Below, piece by piece: positions 45,401 through 58,507 of a stretch of DNA of 64,000 nucleotides (its first letter is position 1; each line of letters starts with the position of its first letter). The DNA is taken from the NCBI GenBank assembly GCA_029582265.1, contig CM055823.1:14582060-14646059 (forward strand). The letters run 5' to 3'. The notes beneath the pieces are model-generated. The model was not told where the DNA came from. It saw only the letters and a program-made list of their open reading frames with translations, and did not search any database. This DNA comes from Zoroaster sp. YZ-2022 (lineage: Eukaryota; Echinodermata; Asteroidea; Forcipulatida; Zoroasteridae). The translations under genes were made by a program, and so were the position numbers.

Positions 45401-48400
45401 TAAAATCCTGGGTGCGCCACTGATGTCAATATTACCCCAAACTTTTCATCACGGATTTACGGCACTGGTTTAATGATTGTGTTCTTAATGTTGATGCACT
45501 CAGGTGTTGTGCGTTGAAATTCATTTCTCACTTTCATTTCTCTGAGTATATTAACGTCTGACGACAAAACAAAATTAGTACGTAGGAGCATACGTAGATC
45601 CTGTTTGCCGATCGAAACATGCACTTGCATGTTCACCATGGACATTATTGCGCTATATATTTAACAAATCAATTGTTTTATGTATAACTGAATATATTGA
45701 ATGGCTGTTCAACAACAATATCGGTTCATTGATCAAGGAACATTTGATGGTCTAAAAAAGCTCACTTTGTGTTAGTTTCCATGCCATGAATTGCAATCAC
45801 GTAGCATCAGGAAAACGATTCTCTTCAAATGAAATTACGATTGACGACAAAATAAATTTGAAAAAGTGTGATGTTCATATTTGCCGATCGAAAAATATGT
45901 ATGCATTTTCACTATTGTCTCGGTGTGACACAACATTATCAGCAACATTTAAACAAATCGGTTGTTAAATTTATATAGGCATATCTGGATTAAATCAATA
46001 TCTTGCAACAAATTGCTGTATTTAATGAAAACATTTGGATAATTTGCTTTAAAATGTGGTCAATAGAGGGTAGTATGTCACCACAGCTTTTTATGTCGAT
46101 GCACTTAAATAATTTGTGTTGATATTCAGTGAACCTCGGGCAGGATCATTTATCAGATTGTTTGATACCATGGCAGCTTTTCACAACCATATGCATTCTT
46201 GAAAATCTGAGAAAATTGATAATTATTACCAATGTATTTTTGTTTAAATACAATTTTTTTTATCAACCATACTTCGTTTTTATTCCATCTTCCATATCTG
46301 GAAACCAAAAACAACTTTCACCCAGAGCATAGTTGTCATAATTTTCAATCAAGCAAGAATTAATTTTAAATTAAGTTACACCCGACAACGAAACAAAGTT
46401 TGTGTTTCCTGCCATTCCAAAAATTAGAATGCATTTTGTTTTCTTTAACAAAATACATTAATGAGCTACATTTTACACGGATCAGTCGTTAGGCTACATG
46501 TATATCTTGAATCGTTAAACATACTCATATAATAAATTTTCTTTATGAGGAAGTTTGCATTGTTCGTTTCAAACTAATTCACAAATCGTCACAGCATATC
46601 ATGCACACTTATTAATTAGAGCTAAATAAAGAACAACGAACTTATATTTTTGTTTTATATTTCGATTCACTCAAATGTTGTCTATCGAGATTCATTTGTA
46701 AATTTAGTTTTCTAATGAGTGAACCTCGGGCAAGACAAATGTTCAACTTTGATACCATGACAACGTTTCACAAAGTTACGATTTCAGGAAAATCTGAGAA
46801 CATTGATGAATATATACCGATGTAGGCTATCTACTTTAACAAGTTGTTTTTAACCCTACTTTATAATGACTTTATTTTCTATATTGGCCTAATGAGCTGC
46901 AGGCGGAAATATTTTTCATATTTTTTGACCGATCACTAATACTGTCAGGGTCAAGATCAAAATTACCTGCATACTTTTCATTTTGAAGCTGTGGGAGGAG
47001 TAGTGTTCAAGATTCAGAGTAGCTTCTTCAAGATGGTCTACTTTGGAGGGAAAGCTGTTGATACAATGGGATCTGACCTCTTTTTCTCTTTTTTTTTTGG
47101 CGGCATTTCAATGCGTCATAAATCCGAGATCAGCAGATTTGAAGTTGTATTGCAGATTCTCCTGTTTTTTATTTTTTTATTTTTATTTTATTTTATTTTA
47201 TTTTATTTTTTTATTCTGGAACACCGATCTGATAACGTATGCAATGACACTTCATGGTTACATATTGCCACATTATGTCACACTTTTAAATAGAGGACTG
47301 TACTCCAAGGATGTTGGTTCTTAATTTTGATGCACTCAAGTATTGTGTATTGAAAATCATTTCTCACTTTGTGAGTAGTTCTTTAACGACATACCGTAAC
47401 TATCACAACTAATCAATTGTGATTAATTCTCACGGAAAGACTTATGCAACATTGTAATGAATAACCACAGTGAAATCAGAAGTAATATTGACAATAATTA
47501 GAAAGAAGTTGATGGTGTCACTGTTAACTTAATTTCATTGTATGCGCCAAATGGTGCTTCTATGCGGAAGCAATTTTTTTGTTGAATTTGAGAACTCCCT
47601 TTTGGATAACATATCCTAAATATAATTACATTATTGGAGGTAATCTTAACTGTCAGTTAGATTCAAGAAATATGTACGATCAAAGCAAAACTTCTCTTTG
47701 TAAAATTATTCAGGAAAATGAACTCATTGATACTTGGCGATATATAGAGAATAAACCAGGATAGACATTTTACCACAAAGTAATTAAAAGACCGAGTTAA
47801 ATTGATTATGTTCTAATTTCAGAAACACTCGGATAACAACTAAAAAGAAATTTCTGTTGATTCTTCCGGTCTGTCAGATCACAGTACAGTAATTGTCCGT
47901 TTTGATTATCAAACCATTCCCACAGGAAAGGGAAGATGGGTTTGTAATAATGAACTTCATAAAGACGACAAATGTAAAACTTGAGTTGAATAGTTTTGGA
48001 AATTTTGGATTACCCCAAAAGACTGTTATGACTGTTATTTGTTTGCTGGATATTGGAAAAATTGTCAAAACAATTATTAAATATTATTAAGGCGAGAAAA
48101 GATACAAAGAAAAAACAGGAATAAGAAGATTATGTCATTAGTAATCCTTCAAACAATACAATAACTGAGCTAGAATTAAAGGAGAAAAATATTAAACTTT
48201 ACACTCAGATTGCATACATAATGTGGGCAGAGAAAACTGAGTAAATCTACTTTTTTCTGCCAAAAGCATCAACGGAAAAACAATGTTGAATAAATGTGGG
48301 TACAAGGAGAGCAGGAGTTTATGACTGAAAGAAGAAAAAATAAGGATGAGTGAAAATGAAGAAAAAGTCAGACAGGGAGACATTCCCTTCCTGTAAGTTG

Positions 48401-48464
48401 AAACCATGGGGTGAATGGTGGATACGCCAGATGCACATCTTTTCTGCTGAGATGGATTATTAAC
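42410..48464 (-). repeat. Long inverted repeat, arm A' (other end of putative element E)
   Basis: Inverted copy of 3975-8704, starting with the sharp terminus CCATTATACCAGGCAAGTG after GTGCA (42405-42409). It differs from arm A by a 972-bp hAT-type insertion and by about 235 bp (43885-44120) missing in A. It includes the mirrored LINE remnant (about 47580-48400, plus strand, YIIGGNLNCQLDSRN). It runs into the gap, so its inner end is unknown. Confidence 0.8.
44451..45422. mobile_element. Non-autonomous hAT-type element
   Basis: Ends CAGTGGCGCACCCA and TGGGTGCGCCACTG are inverted, flanked by an exact 8-bp duplication ATGTCAAT (44443-44450, 45423-45430). Arm A has the single uninterrupted site at about 6910-6917. 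CAGTGGCG ends and 8-bp duplications are diagnostic of hAT. No transposase; C- and G-runs lie just inside both ends (44467, 45380). Confidence 0.92.
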
Positions 48465-48964
48465 NNNNNNNNNNNNNNNNNNNNNNNNNNNNNNNNNNNN
48501 NNNNNNNNNNNNNNNNNNNNNNNNNNNNNNNNNNNNNNNNNNNNNNNNNNNNNNNNNNNNNNNNNNNNNNNNNNNNNNNNNNNNNNNNNNNNNNNNNNNN
48601 NNNNNNNNNNNNNNNNNNNNNNNNNNNNNNNNNNNNNNNNNNNNNNNNNNNNNNNNNNNNNNNNNNNNNNNNNNNNNNNNNNNNNNNNNNNNNNNNNNNN
48701 NNNNNNNNNNNNNNNNNNNNNNNNNNNNNNNNNNNNNNNNNNNNNNNNNNNNNNNNNNNNNNNNNNNNNNNNNNNNNNNNNNNNNNNNNNNNNNNNNNNN
48801 NNNNNNNNNNNNNNNNNNNNNNNNNNNNNNNNNNNNNNNNNNNNNNNNNNNNNNNNNNNNNNNNNNNNNNNNNNNNNNNNNNNNNNNNNNNNNNNNNNNN
48901 NNNNNNNNNNNNNNNNNNNNNNNNNNNNNNNNNNNNNNNNNNNNNNNNNNNNNNNNNNNNNNNN
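48465..48964. other. Assembly gap of 500 N
   Basis: Exactly 500 N, placeholder. Joins arm A' to a truncated 2-kb unit; the true neighbours are unknown. Confidence 0.99.
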
Positions 48965-50320
48965 GACTGATGGTATCTACACTGGCAATTGTGAAATCAT
49001 TTTGGCTTTTCTAACAGTTCAAGTTCTACTTCTATGTATGTAAAATCAAAGGTCAGAGTCCCTATTTCATCGGTTGAAAATTGTTTTACAAATCAGCAAG
49101 CTGAGGAATACAGAACTGGTATAAAATATATATTATAACATAGGGCCTATATTATAATATATCTTATAATATATATTATATGAATCTGGGACTGAGAAAT
49201 AATTTAAATTGTGTTAAACTTTACTTTGAAAATGCAGTGAACTCTCCAAAAGACATGAATCTGGGACTGAGAAATAATTCACATTGTGTTAAGAAATTAT
49301 TTGAAAGTGCACTGAACTCTCCATAGACTTTGTACACAATCGAGACATGGCGTCTGGATACTACAGGCTTTCAAAAAGTATTACATGGGTACTGAGGTTA
49401 ATTGATGTTTGGTATTTATTATCAAATATCAAACAACAAAAGGTTTTGTAAATGTTGATCATGTTGATTAAAATTGTTTATTGATGTTTGGAGATAGCTG
49501 CGATAATCGTAGCTCTTGGTCACGTCCCTAAGACCTAGGATCTAAAGAGCTACGCGAAATAAATGCATCAACAAAGAGTCGAGTCGACACACCGACGTCA
49601 TTACCGACCAATCAGGAGGTCCGTCTGAAACAGAGAATCAGACATTTCGCAACGCGGCAGTTCGGTACTGTTCGTGGTATGTGGCACCCGGCCTCCTCGA
49701 CCAACGCTCACCGAAAGCCGCGGAGTAACCCAACCAATGTTGCTCATGTTGATTAAAAATGTTTACGGATGTTTGGTATTTTATTGTTTTATTATCAAAC
49801 AACAAAACAACAAACATTCCAAACGTGTGTTGTAAATGTTGATGAAAATTGTCTTTTGAGCACAAAGGTCACGTGGTACGGAGTTCATTGATGAAAATAA
49901 GACCAATCAGGGGGTCCGTCTGAAACAGCCAACCAGACATCTCGAACCACAGCAGTCAGGGGAGTGTACGCATCATCTGGCACACCGCCCGACCCCTCGA
50001 TCACCGAGGACAGCCGCGAAGTCACCCGACCAAGCTTAACGATCATTGCGGGTGTCCGGCTGCCGTTGCACGCAATCCACGCAATCGCGGGTAGACGTCG
50101 GAACACCAACAACGCAGACCCCAACCCACGGGTACCCCGAAATTGACCCCAGGACGCATCAATTCAGCAGGGTGCGGGCGCCAGTTGACGCGAAACATGG
50201 CGGCGCCCTGAAAGAAACATGGCGGCGCCCTGAAAAAAACATGGCGGCGCCCCGAAACAAAGATGGCGGCGCCCCGTGTTTGCACTAACAAAGATGGCGA
50301 CTTAACGATCATTATAGTAT
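48965..50320 (+). repeat. ~2-kb unit, copy 4, 5'-truncated by the gap
   Basis: Matches unit 1 from about 16300 to its end in the same order: AT palindrome, two ~75-bp repeats, both CCAAT-containing blocks (about 49440-49740, 49740-50030) and the ATGGCG cluster. It ends TTATAGTATAGATGTACATG, passing into the TACATG tract like unit 3. Confidence 0.85.
50190..50302 (+). promoter_or_regulatory. YY1-like motif cluster in unit 4
   Basis: Five ATGGCG words (three AACATGGCGGCG, two AAGATGGCG) in about 110 bp, the same arrangement as in unit 2. Confidence 0.5.
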
Positions 50321-50430
50321 AGATGTACATGTACACATACATGTACACATGTTCATGTACACACAACTCGTGTGTACAGATACAATGTACATGTACATGT
50401 ACACTGTATACATTGTACAGTGCAATCGTT
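50321..50430 (+). repeat. TACATG linker
   Basis: TACATG/GTACAC tract with the CACAACTCGTGTGTACAG core, ending CAATCGTTCTGGCTGG. Identical in design to 14600-14745. Confidence 0.75.
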
Positions 50431-50509
50431 CTGGCTGGGTGGATGCCGGGTGTGAATCAAGATTGCTTAAATCCTTGTGGTCTATCTCTTTCAATACTCC
50501 CATAGCCTT

Positions 50510-51555
50510 GGTTTACGCTGTTTTCAACTTAAAAACAAAAGTCATGCTATTGTGATAGGAGTTCGCATCATGTCTGAAAATTTCAACGTGGTACATGCAC
50601 AAAATAAATTGTTATGGAGAAAATTGAAAAAATTTAGGAATTATACTCTTTGGAGTAGATCGCAATCCTAATTTCAGTATTTTTGCCCCAAAAATTATTA
50701 CGCTTGTTTTCAACTTAAAAAAACAAAAAGTCATGATATCGCGACAAAAGTTCACATCATGTCTGAAAATTTCAACGTGGTACATGCACAAAATAAATTG
50801 TTATGGAGAAAATTGAAAAAAATTAGGAATTATACTCTTTGGAGTAGATCACAATCCTAATTTCAGTATTTTTGCCCAAAAATGATTACGCTTGTTTTCA
50901 ACTTAAAAAAACAAAAAGTCATGATATCGCGACAAAAGTTCGCATCATGTCTGAAAATTTCAACGTGGTACATGCACAAAATAAATTGTTATGGAGAAAA
51001 TTGAAAAATTTTAGGAATTATACTCTTTGGAGTAGATCGCAATCCTAATTTCAGTATTTTTGCCCCAAAAATTATTACGCTTGTTTTCAACTTAAAAAAA
51101 CAAAAAGTCATGATATCGCGACAAAAGTTCACATCGTGTCTGAAAATTTCAACGTGGTACATGCACAAAATAAATTGTTATGGAGAAAATTGAAAAAATT
51201 TAGGAATGATACTCTTTGGAGTAGATCGCAATCCTAATTTCAGTATTTTTGCCCCAAAAATTATTACGCTTGTTTTCAACTTAAAAAATCAAAAAGTCAT
51301 GATATCGCGACAAAAGTTCACATCGTGTCTGAAAATTTCAACGTGGTACATGCACAAAATAAATTGTTATGGAGAAAATTGAAACAATTTAGGAATTATA
51401 CTCTTTGGAGTAGATCGCAATCCTAATTTCAGTATTTTTGCTCCAAAAATTATTACGCTTGTTTTCAACTTAAAAAAATTAAACGTCGCTATATCGGGAC
51501 AGAAGTTCACATCATGTCTGTAAATTTCAAGGTGGTACATGCACAAAATAAATTG
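50510..51555 (+). repeat. Satellite array, about 5.5 copies
   Basis: Same ~186-bp unit and orientation as in contig 1, again ending with the TTAAACGTCGCTATATCGGG variant. Confidence 0.88.
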
Positions 51556-51904
51556 TTATAGAGAAAAAAAGGTACGAAGACTTGCACAACTACGAGTTTG
51601 AGTGAATCACGCGCATCGCCAGTGTGCCGACAAGGCAAGCTTTTTAACCGGGGCCAACTCGGGCTGATAGTGCAGTCAACTCGTTCGTCACACTGGCACC
51701 CGACTAATGTCAGTATGTGTATAATGTACATGTACACATGTTCATGTACACATGTTCATGTTCATGTACATGTACATGTACATGTACACACAATGCGCGT
51801 GTACAGACACAATGTACATGTACACTGTATACATTGTACAGTGCAATCGTTCTGGCTGATATCGCGACAAAAGTTCACATCATGTCTGAAAATTTCAACG
51901 TGGT
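51556..51904 (+). repeat. Array linker, TACATG tract and satellite stub
   Basis: Full linker (CCGGGGCCAACTCGGGCT, CACACTGGCACCCGACTAAT), TACATG tract, then only 48 bp of satellite (GATATCGCGACAAAAGTTC to CAACGTGGT) before unrelated DNA. This is the outer edge of the satellite region. Confidence 0.75.
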
Positions 51905-51984
51905 GACGCAAGAATTCCACCAATCTATATATATCGCGGAACCCGCTGCTATATAGGATTCTAGCCGGCCAGTCGTTATTGGGC

Positions 51985-52065
51985 AAGCTCGGTGGTCGAG
52001 AGGTTAAGACGTATGCACTAGTAAGTAGGAGGTCGTGGGTTCGAATCCCGCCCGAGTCGCCTGTG
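51985..52065 (+). repeat. tRNA-like pol III unit (SINE head or tRNA relic)
   Basis: Box A-like GGTGGTCGAGAGGTTAAG (51991) and box B GGTTCGAATCC (52038-52048) lie at tRNA spacing. CTCGG and CCGAG can pair as an acceptor stem, but the outer pairs mismatch (A-C, G-T). The Leu/Ser-like box A suggests a tRNA-Ser/Leu ancestor. No convincing anticodon arm; a SINE head with a ~130-bp body is more likely than a working tRNA. Confidence 0.6.
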
Positions 52066-53594
52066 TAGTTTTTTCACAGACACTCGGAAAGCACTGAGCA
52101 GACAGTGTTATACACACGTAAGGCAAAATTAAATCAATTCTTTTTGTATTTGTTGATGATTGTATATTGTTATAATTGAGTATATAAAATAAAAGCAGCC
52201 TACAACACGGGAAATGTGCCACTAAATGATGCAACATTAACAAACTTTCCTTTGTATTTGAAATGTAGTTGACCGTTTCTAACCCCCTCGCCCGGCATTT
52301 TAAAGTGTAACATTTCCCCTCAGAATGATGATCTTTTCAAACTTAATTACACTTGGGAAAATAGGGTTTTTGTTTTTAAAAAGGGGGAGTAAATGCTACA
52401 AATCTGCATTTCCTATCATGGATGGAGGTCAACACGAATTTGACCGTTTTTCCCGATGGTTTGCTCAATAAATGGAATGTCAAAGCAGATTGCGTAACGT
52501 TACAGATTTACCTAGCTCGAACGGCAGAAGAATCCGTAGAAAATTTTCTTTCCATTCATGTAACAAGGATTTTGATTAGCCAAGGGGAGAGAGGGGCCTT
52601 TTCATTTCCAATCATTGAACGTCTCTCTTCTTCGAGTAGTGACCTTGTAATTTTATGCAAGGATCTCCATAGTCTGGTTTCACATGCACTCACTTATGCA
52701 CGTAAAGTGTGATGGTTGCAGTGGGTACTAGATTGTGCCACAAGAAACGTAGGAGACTCGTTTCTCTGAAGTCAACAATCATTAGATTTTGACAACGATT
52801 TCGCACATCAAAGGAAAAATTGTTGTAGAATATATTTATAGGTAGGTTTTCTTAAGTCCATATTAAAATCCCCTCTTTTAAAGAAAATTGAGCCAACTTC
52901 GATTTAAAAAAAACAAGTTTGATGTACTTGCTGATCGGCTCACACCATTACTTTTTTGGGCCATCTTTACTTTGATTTTGTGGAAGAATGTGAATAACTA
53001 AAGTTACTGAAGTTGAACATTTTAAAACTCTGAAATATTGAGTTGTATTTTGTATTGATGTGCATGTACATGTACTTATTAATTATATTGTGCGTACCAA
53101 TACTTTCTCACATCCACCACCATCCCCATTATATAAAATGATCTAGTCCACTGCAATAAACATCCGTGCTACATGTACATGTACAAATGTATGTATGTGC
53201 ACTCATTAGTATATGGTCATGTGCGTCCTTCTGGCCGTTCCACAGAGCAGTCCTATCTTTTCTGTGCGAAATTCGGTCAAAGTTCTTCATATACTAGCCA
53301 TCATTCCATTACAAAGGTCAATAACGTAACCAAATATTTATATTAATTAAGCAACTTTCGCACAATGTATGCGACATTGTAGGGAAAAAATTAAAAAGTT
53401 CTTGTTCATGTATAATTATTTTCAAAAGGTTTTCGGCGGTGTTTCTCAAAGCAATATGGCCCTATGAAATGCAAGACGCACACTGCCTCTTTGTTTGTAG
53501 AAAACATTGTGCCTCACGCAATCTTATTATGGCCTAATTATTTATTTTATAAGATTGTATCCCACTAAATTCTTCACAAGCTCAAAGTTGGCGT
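52066..53594. other. Unassigned DNA
   Basis: AT-rich, no supported gene. A 97-codon plus-strand frame (52422-52712) has no recognisable domain and no splice or regulatory support. Confidence 0.4.
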
Positions 53595-54130
53595 TTCATC
53601 TAGGATTTGAAAACTGCCCGTCCAAAACATGCGCGAACTATTAATGTGTTATGGCGTGGGGCGGGCCCCGATTTTGTTGCAATATGAGGCTAAAATGTTT
53701 CGTTATTGGAGATTCAACTGAGCCTATTTAAACACATAAATGTTTTCAGAAATAAAGAATAGATCCTGCCTTTGCAGTTTAATTTTGTCTATCTTTCCGG
53801 CGTCGCCGCCTAACGTAATGTTACGTTGCAGCACACAGGCGGACAGTCTACTCGACAGCCTCGTCCCCGTAAGAAAATCCCTGAGCCGGGGCCAACAATG
53901 TGCTGCAAGATCTTAACCATCGGGAACGTATAAGATCCATAGCGGGCGGCGGGCTGGCTGGCTAACGTTACACAAATCACATCAGTGTGTAGTCGGCAAC
54001 CAGACATCGTTGTTTCTATTTAATTTCCCGCATACTTTGGGTATACACGAGTCCTCGGTGTGAGTGGGTATCGTACAATGTAGGCCTACATGCAAGCGAG
54101 CACATGGACTCGGAGCTTCCATGGGCGGCT
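53595..54130 (+). repeat. Diverged copy of 9318-9850
   Basis: Shares AGGATTTGAAAACTGCCCGT, GGGCCCCGATTTTGTT, GAGCCGGGGCCAAC and GTCGGCAACCAGACA with 9318-9850 in the same order and orientation, with insertions. Nature unknown. Confidence 0.5.
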
Positions 54131-54469
54131 GGCTCCACGTGCAGTTCGCTTGGAATACGTTACGTGTTAGAATTAATCCCGATGTGTTGGGGAAGAATTT
54201 TTTTTATTTTAGACTCTGAACATAGAAAATAAAGTCAGGTAACTTACTGCCACCCTAACGTTAATCCAATTAGAACGTCAAAATAACGGTTACCGCGTTT
54301 AGCTAATGTGAACAGTTAAATCTCCGTTCAATAAGTATCCATTCATGGGGATTACGGATGGATACAAAAGGGTCAACAATGGAACAGAGGATTAACTCGG
54401 CTAGCAGAGTTAATGAGCTGGCCAAACTTACAGCATGGAGATGAGTACGGTGATTTCACAGTCTTTTCA

Positions 54470-54609
54470 CGGCGAATGAAATTCACAATTTTTTCACGGC
54501 ACTTACACGATTATCATTTCCGTGTAAATACCGTGAATTTGCCCTTAGCAAAAATTTTCACGGCAAAATGACCTTTCATGTCGTTTTCACGGTAAAGATA
54601 GTCATAGTG
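54470..54609. repeat. TTTTCACGG motif cluster, second copy
   Basis: About seven TTTTCACGG/CCGTGAAAA words in 130 bp; the part at 54510-54605 is the inverse of 8710-8800. It adjoins block B2 directly, with no arm A between. Confidence 0.5.
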
Positions 54610-54618
54610 GCACCCCAT
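54606..54618. other. Uninterrupted B/X junction (empty site of element E)
   Basis: Read on the minus strand: GCATGGGGTGCCACTATGAC. Here block B and the TTTTCACGG cluster meet with a single GTGC, whereas in contigs 2 and 1 each is joined to an arm A terminus next to GTGCA. Confidence 0.55.
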
Positions 54619-55449
54619 GCACAAAATAAAATAGTGACCAAATTCATTTGCCGGCGAATGACCTCGAGGTCATTATGCTTATTTTGCATGCCCGAAATGT
54701 TTATGGAAAAGTAAGACTTGAGGTCCATATAAGTATATACATTTGAAGGAGTGTATAAAAATGGCCCAATATCATGACCTGATGGGGTGCTTGACTTCTT
54801 AGTGCAAGTATCTTTTTATACAATAATTGTGATAAAATATAGACCATAGGCTACACTGAGGTTACTTCAATTGACACGACGATAGATTCTGTAAAAAAAC
54901 AAAAACAATGGCAATTTGAAAAGTTTTTTTTTCTTTTTGAGATTGTAAGGCGCTTCTACAGTTATTAAATATTAATTGGAGTTTAATTTGTTTATAAAAT
55001 AGTCGTAGGGGTCTTAGCAACCTTAAAAAAATGTAAAATAATTAAAATCTGGCACATGCACAAATAACTCCTTTTGGCATACATTGGTTTCACCCTGGCA
55101 CACTGTGTGTCAGCCCATCAAACATGCACGTTAAAGGGACAATATCGTCACCATCAGAGCAGACTTTCAACAGTGCATGGAATCGGAGTCCTAGTTTAAG
55201 ATGAACACAGTGACTGAACACTATTGCTAGCCCAACACGATGCGCTGTCTCCCGTCCGTGCGCCCAGACACGTACACTGTACAGCTTATGCAAGATGTGG
55301 GCGGTTCATTTCCTTAGCTTTGACCCCATTCGATCCCACACACACACACAGCACAACACAGTGCACTGCACAAACACACGTAGCCCAATGGACTCTGTCT
55401 CTAGTATTCGCACCGTGCATATGAGCTGTTGAGGGCACATGTTGTTAGC

Positions 55450-56115
55450 ATATGGAATCGTTTGTCTCATTTATTGCTTTGATAAGTCGATAGACGGCGC
55501 TGTTCATGGATAAGCGCTCACTATGGAAACACAGATTGAGCCAATCACGAATGAGCCCTACCTACACCGCTCGTCCCGTGTATGCCTACGTGTGCATGCA
55601 TTGCCAGTGGGATCTGTCCGTACGACCAAATATGGTAATGACCTTCCGACTGCTCGGCCCGTTTTAGTGTGAAGAATGAAACTGTGAACTCTTTTTCAAC
55701 GATACATGTACTAAAGGGGAATTTCCATGATGACCTTTTATTTAAGTTTACTATGAATATTCATGACTTTAACTTGCTTTTACCGCGTGCGTTACGGGAA
55801 TGCGACGTGTATGAAAGTGTCATTGCTCAACGCACGTTTTGGTCTGTAGCTCGATGTTTGACTTTAGGGATATATGTACTAACACAAAATTCTCACAAAT
55901 AGTAACAATTTTCAGATATATGTATCTTTAATAATCAGAGATTATGGTTCCGAGTGTACAACTTGTAAATTATATTCCTACGTTGCACACAATCACTTTT
56001 AAAATAGGGAACAACGTAGTTCTCCATGAGTTTGTGCATGGTTGTCTCTGCTTCACCGTTGGCGGCGCCATAAATGAGACGTTTCAACTCAATATGACCA
56101 CTGTTGGCGATCCGA
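55450..56115. other. B2-specific ~660-bp segment
   Basis: Absent at the matching place in B1 (about 41490). Open frames of 60-90 codons on both strands (55669-55902 plus, 56210-55935 minus) show no motif I know. It may be an insertion here or a deletion in B1; no terminal repeats are evident. Confidence 0.5.
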
Positions 56116-58046
56116 AAGGGCAGCGATAGTGCGTCGCGTTTGGCGGATTTTGCAGTTGATGTGTGTACGCGCGGAATATCTCCAGCGATCATTGGCTGAT
56201 AGAAGTACACGCGCGCTTAGTACCATAATGTACGCACATACACACAACGCTCACACGACGCAAAAGTGGCTATCATCAAGACACTGCTAGAGGGCTATTA
56301 TACAATGTGCACTGAGCGGATATGTACACTAACAATCATGTATCGCGAACAGCAAGAATGGCAACAGTTGCTGGGCCAACCAGTAACCAATGAGAATACG
56401 TCTTTAGTTTTTGAACTAATATTAGCTATTAGCATTAGTGAGCTCCGCATGTGACGTGTAGAAACATCAAGGCGCGACGACGAATGGTCACTCGTATAGT
56501 AATATACAGTGTACAATAGTGTGACGAAAACCGCCTTTCTGCTTAAAACCTGTGGCAATTTTTCTTAGGCAGTTTCCGTCTCCAAATTATAATTGTACTG
56601 TTGATTCACAATGATTACTTATTTTTTTTTTTACAGCCGCCAATCATAAAATCAATTCACTTTGCCTCTATTATAAACAGCGATGTATGTACATTGTATA
56701 AAGTTTATTCCGATTCTGCATGCAATGTAACAGTGGATTAGCGTGCGCGTACGTACGCGCACATTGGCAAAACGCGCAAGCTACCGTAGAAGTTAACACT
56801 TATTGGTTTATTGTTTTAATGTAGCCAATCAGCTTGCTGTTTTAGGTTATCTGCGTGCAGCACATAAGCAACCAGACTATATAAAGCGTTGAAGAGTGAG
56901 TTCTGGGCTCGGTTTTTCCCAACGGAGCTCGCCGTTGATCAAGACCTAAAAATTGAAAAAGACCTAAAGATTTAAAGACCCCAAGATTCTGGCTTTGTTT
57001 TCCAACAGAGCCTGTCACCGATGACTACACGAAATACTTTATTCCAAGATTCTCAGCGCAGCAGAGATATACTGAAGAAACACACAGACACACAAATAAT
57101 GCATTCTATAGCGTTTCTTACACTTTATTAAACGCACAGATTGCGCTTAGTATTATAGCGACCACGGCTACCAACCGCTAGTAGTAGTACAGCAGAGCAG
57201 TGCGTGCGTGCAGTAAGTTGATTGGAGTTTATACATAATTAATTGTCTAATCAAGAGAGGGCGCTATGTATATTTTGTGATTATTGAGATTGGTAAATAA
57301 AATACACAGTTCGTGAATTTCCCTAACGGTTAAAGTCAACCTTTCGACTGAAAGTGTCCGTTTTATCATGTCTGCTTGTCTGTCTATAAATAGAAACCAA
57401 TTATTAAACACCTTCCCCTGAGATTTCCTGGATGACGACGAGGGTTTTATTTAGTTTATTCATCTCATAGCTACCCCGAATCGTTACAATAAAATGTATA
57501 CATACATGTACATGACTTGTATGCATGGATCCGTGTATACGTTTGTGACCATCCACCACAACGGGGCTGTAAAGTTGAAAATTTCACATTATGTATTGTG
57601 TGAATATGCGCGCTGGAGTTTGGATAGCTAAATTGCGGGGCAAAATAATATTATGAGACCAAACCGTTCTGACGCGCCTTGATCAAGGCTAGAACATTAC
57701 TGGCTCATTTATTCAGCAGCAACGGTCATGACCATAATTATTATTTCGGGTATTATTTTCAGTCACTAAGTTAATCTAAAACAAGTACTCTGATTCCATG
57801 CCCTGTTGATCGTGACGATACTGTCCCTTTAAGTTATGTACTGCATGGACACATTGCATGTAGTCCTAAGCTGACGAAAGAGGGCGCTTCATGTGTATAC
57901 CACCGGTATTACAAACATAATCAAGATTCATAGTTTAGTTTGGATATCTGGAATACAGACTTGTGTGAACCATTCATTTGTGAGTACTGAATAATTTTAA
58001 GATTAACGTTCCTTCCTCCATGGTTACACTGAGCATAAATGGGAAA

Positions 58047-58507
58047 GAATGTCGTATCCGGCCGCCACTTTTTAAGGGCTTTTTTGGATTTATTTTGCAA
58101 CTACTAGTACTAAACCAGTTAAAAATCATTCTATCGATTTTTGGTGGTACAGAAAGCGAAAACTATCTTTAAAATCCACTTTTATGATGGTTTTCGGACT
58201 TGATTTCCCTTCTAAAATTAAAAAAATCCTCCCCTTCAGAAAATAGAAGGATCCTATTATAGTTGCCACTACGCATGCACAATGACTGTGTTGGTCACTA
58301 ATTGTGGAGTTTACAAGATCAGACTGACATGACTGATGAGGAAGTCATCGTATACCAAAAATGACTGATTTTTCATGAAATAAATATCCTGGAATAATTT
58401 GAAGTATATGTCCATCATCATCCATATGTTCTCCACCTTACCAGGTAGGTAAGATTACATTATTGGTTATATTTAATGAAAAATAGTGGCAGCCAGATAC
58501 GACATTC
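58047..58507. mobile_element. MITE-like element, B2 copy
   Basis: Inverse copy of 37355-37796 with the same GAATGTCGTATC ends. Confidence 0.6.

Noticed and set aside
42410..48464. Maverick/Polinton as identity of element E
   Set aside because: No polymerase, integrase, protease or capsid frames, the terminus does not start AG, and the duplication appears to be 5 rather than 6 bp.
51985..52065. Functional tRNA gene
   Set aside because: Boxes A and B are good, but the acceptor stem mismatches and no clear anticodon arm forms.
52422..52712. 97-codon frame in contig 3
   Set aside because: No recognisable motif; single frame in AT-rich DNA with no second copy for comparison.
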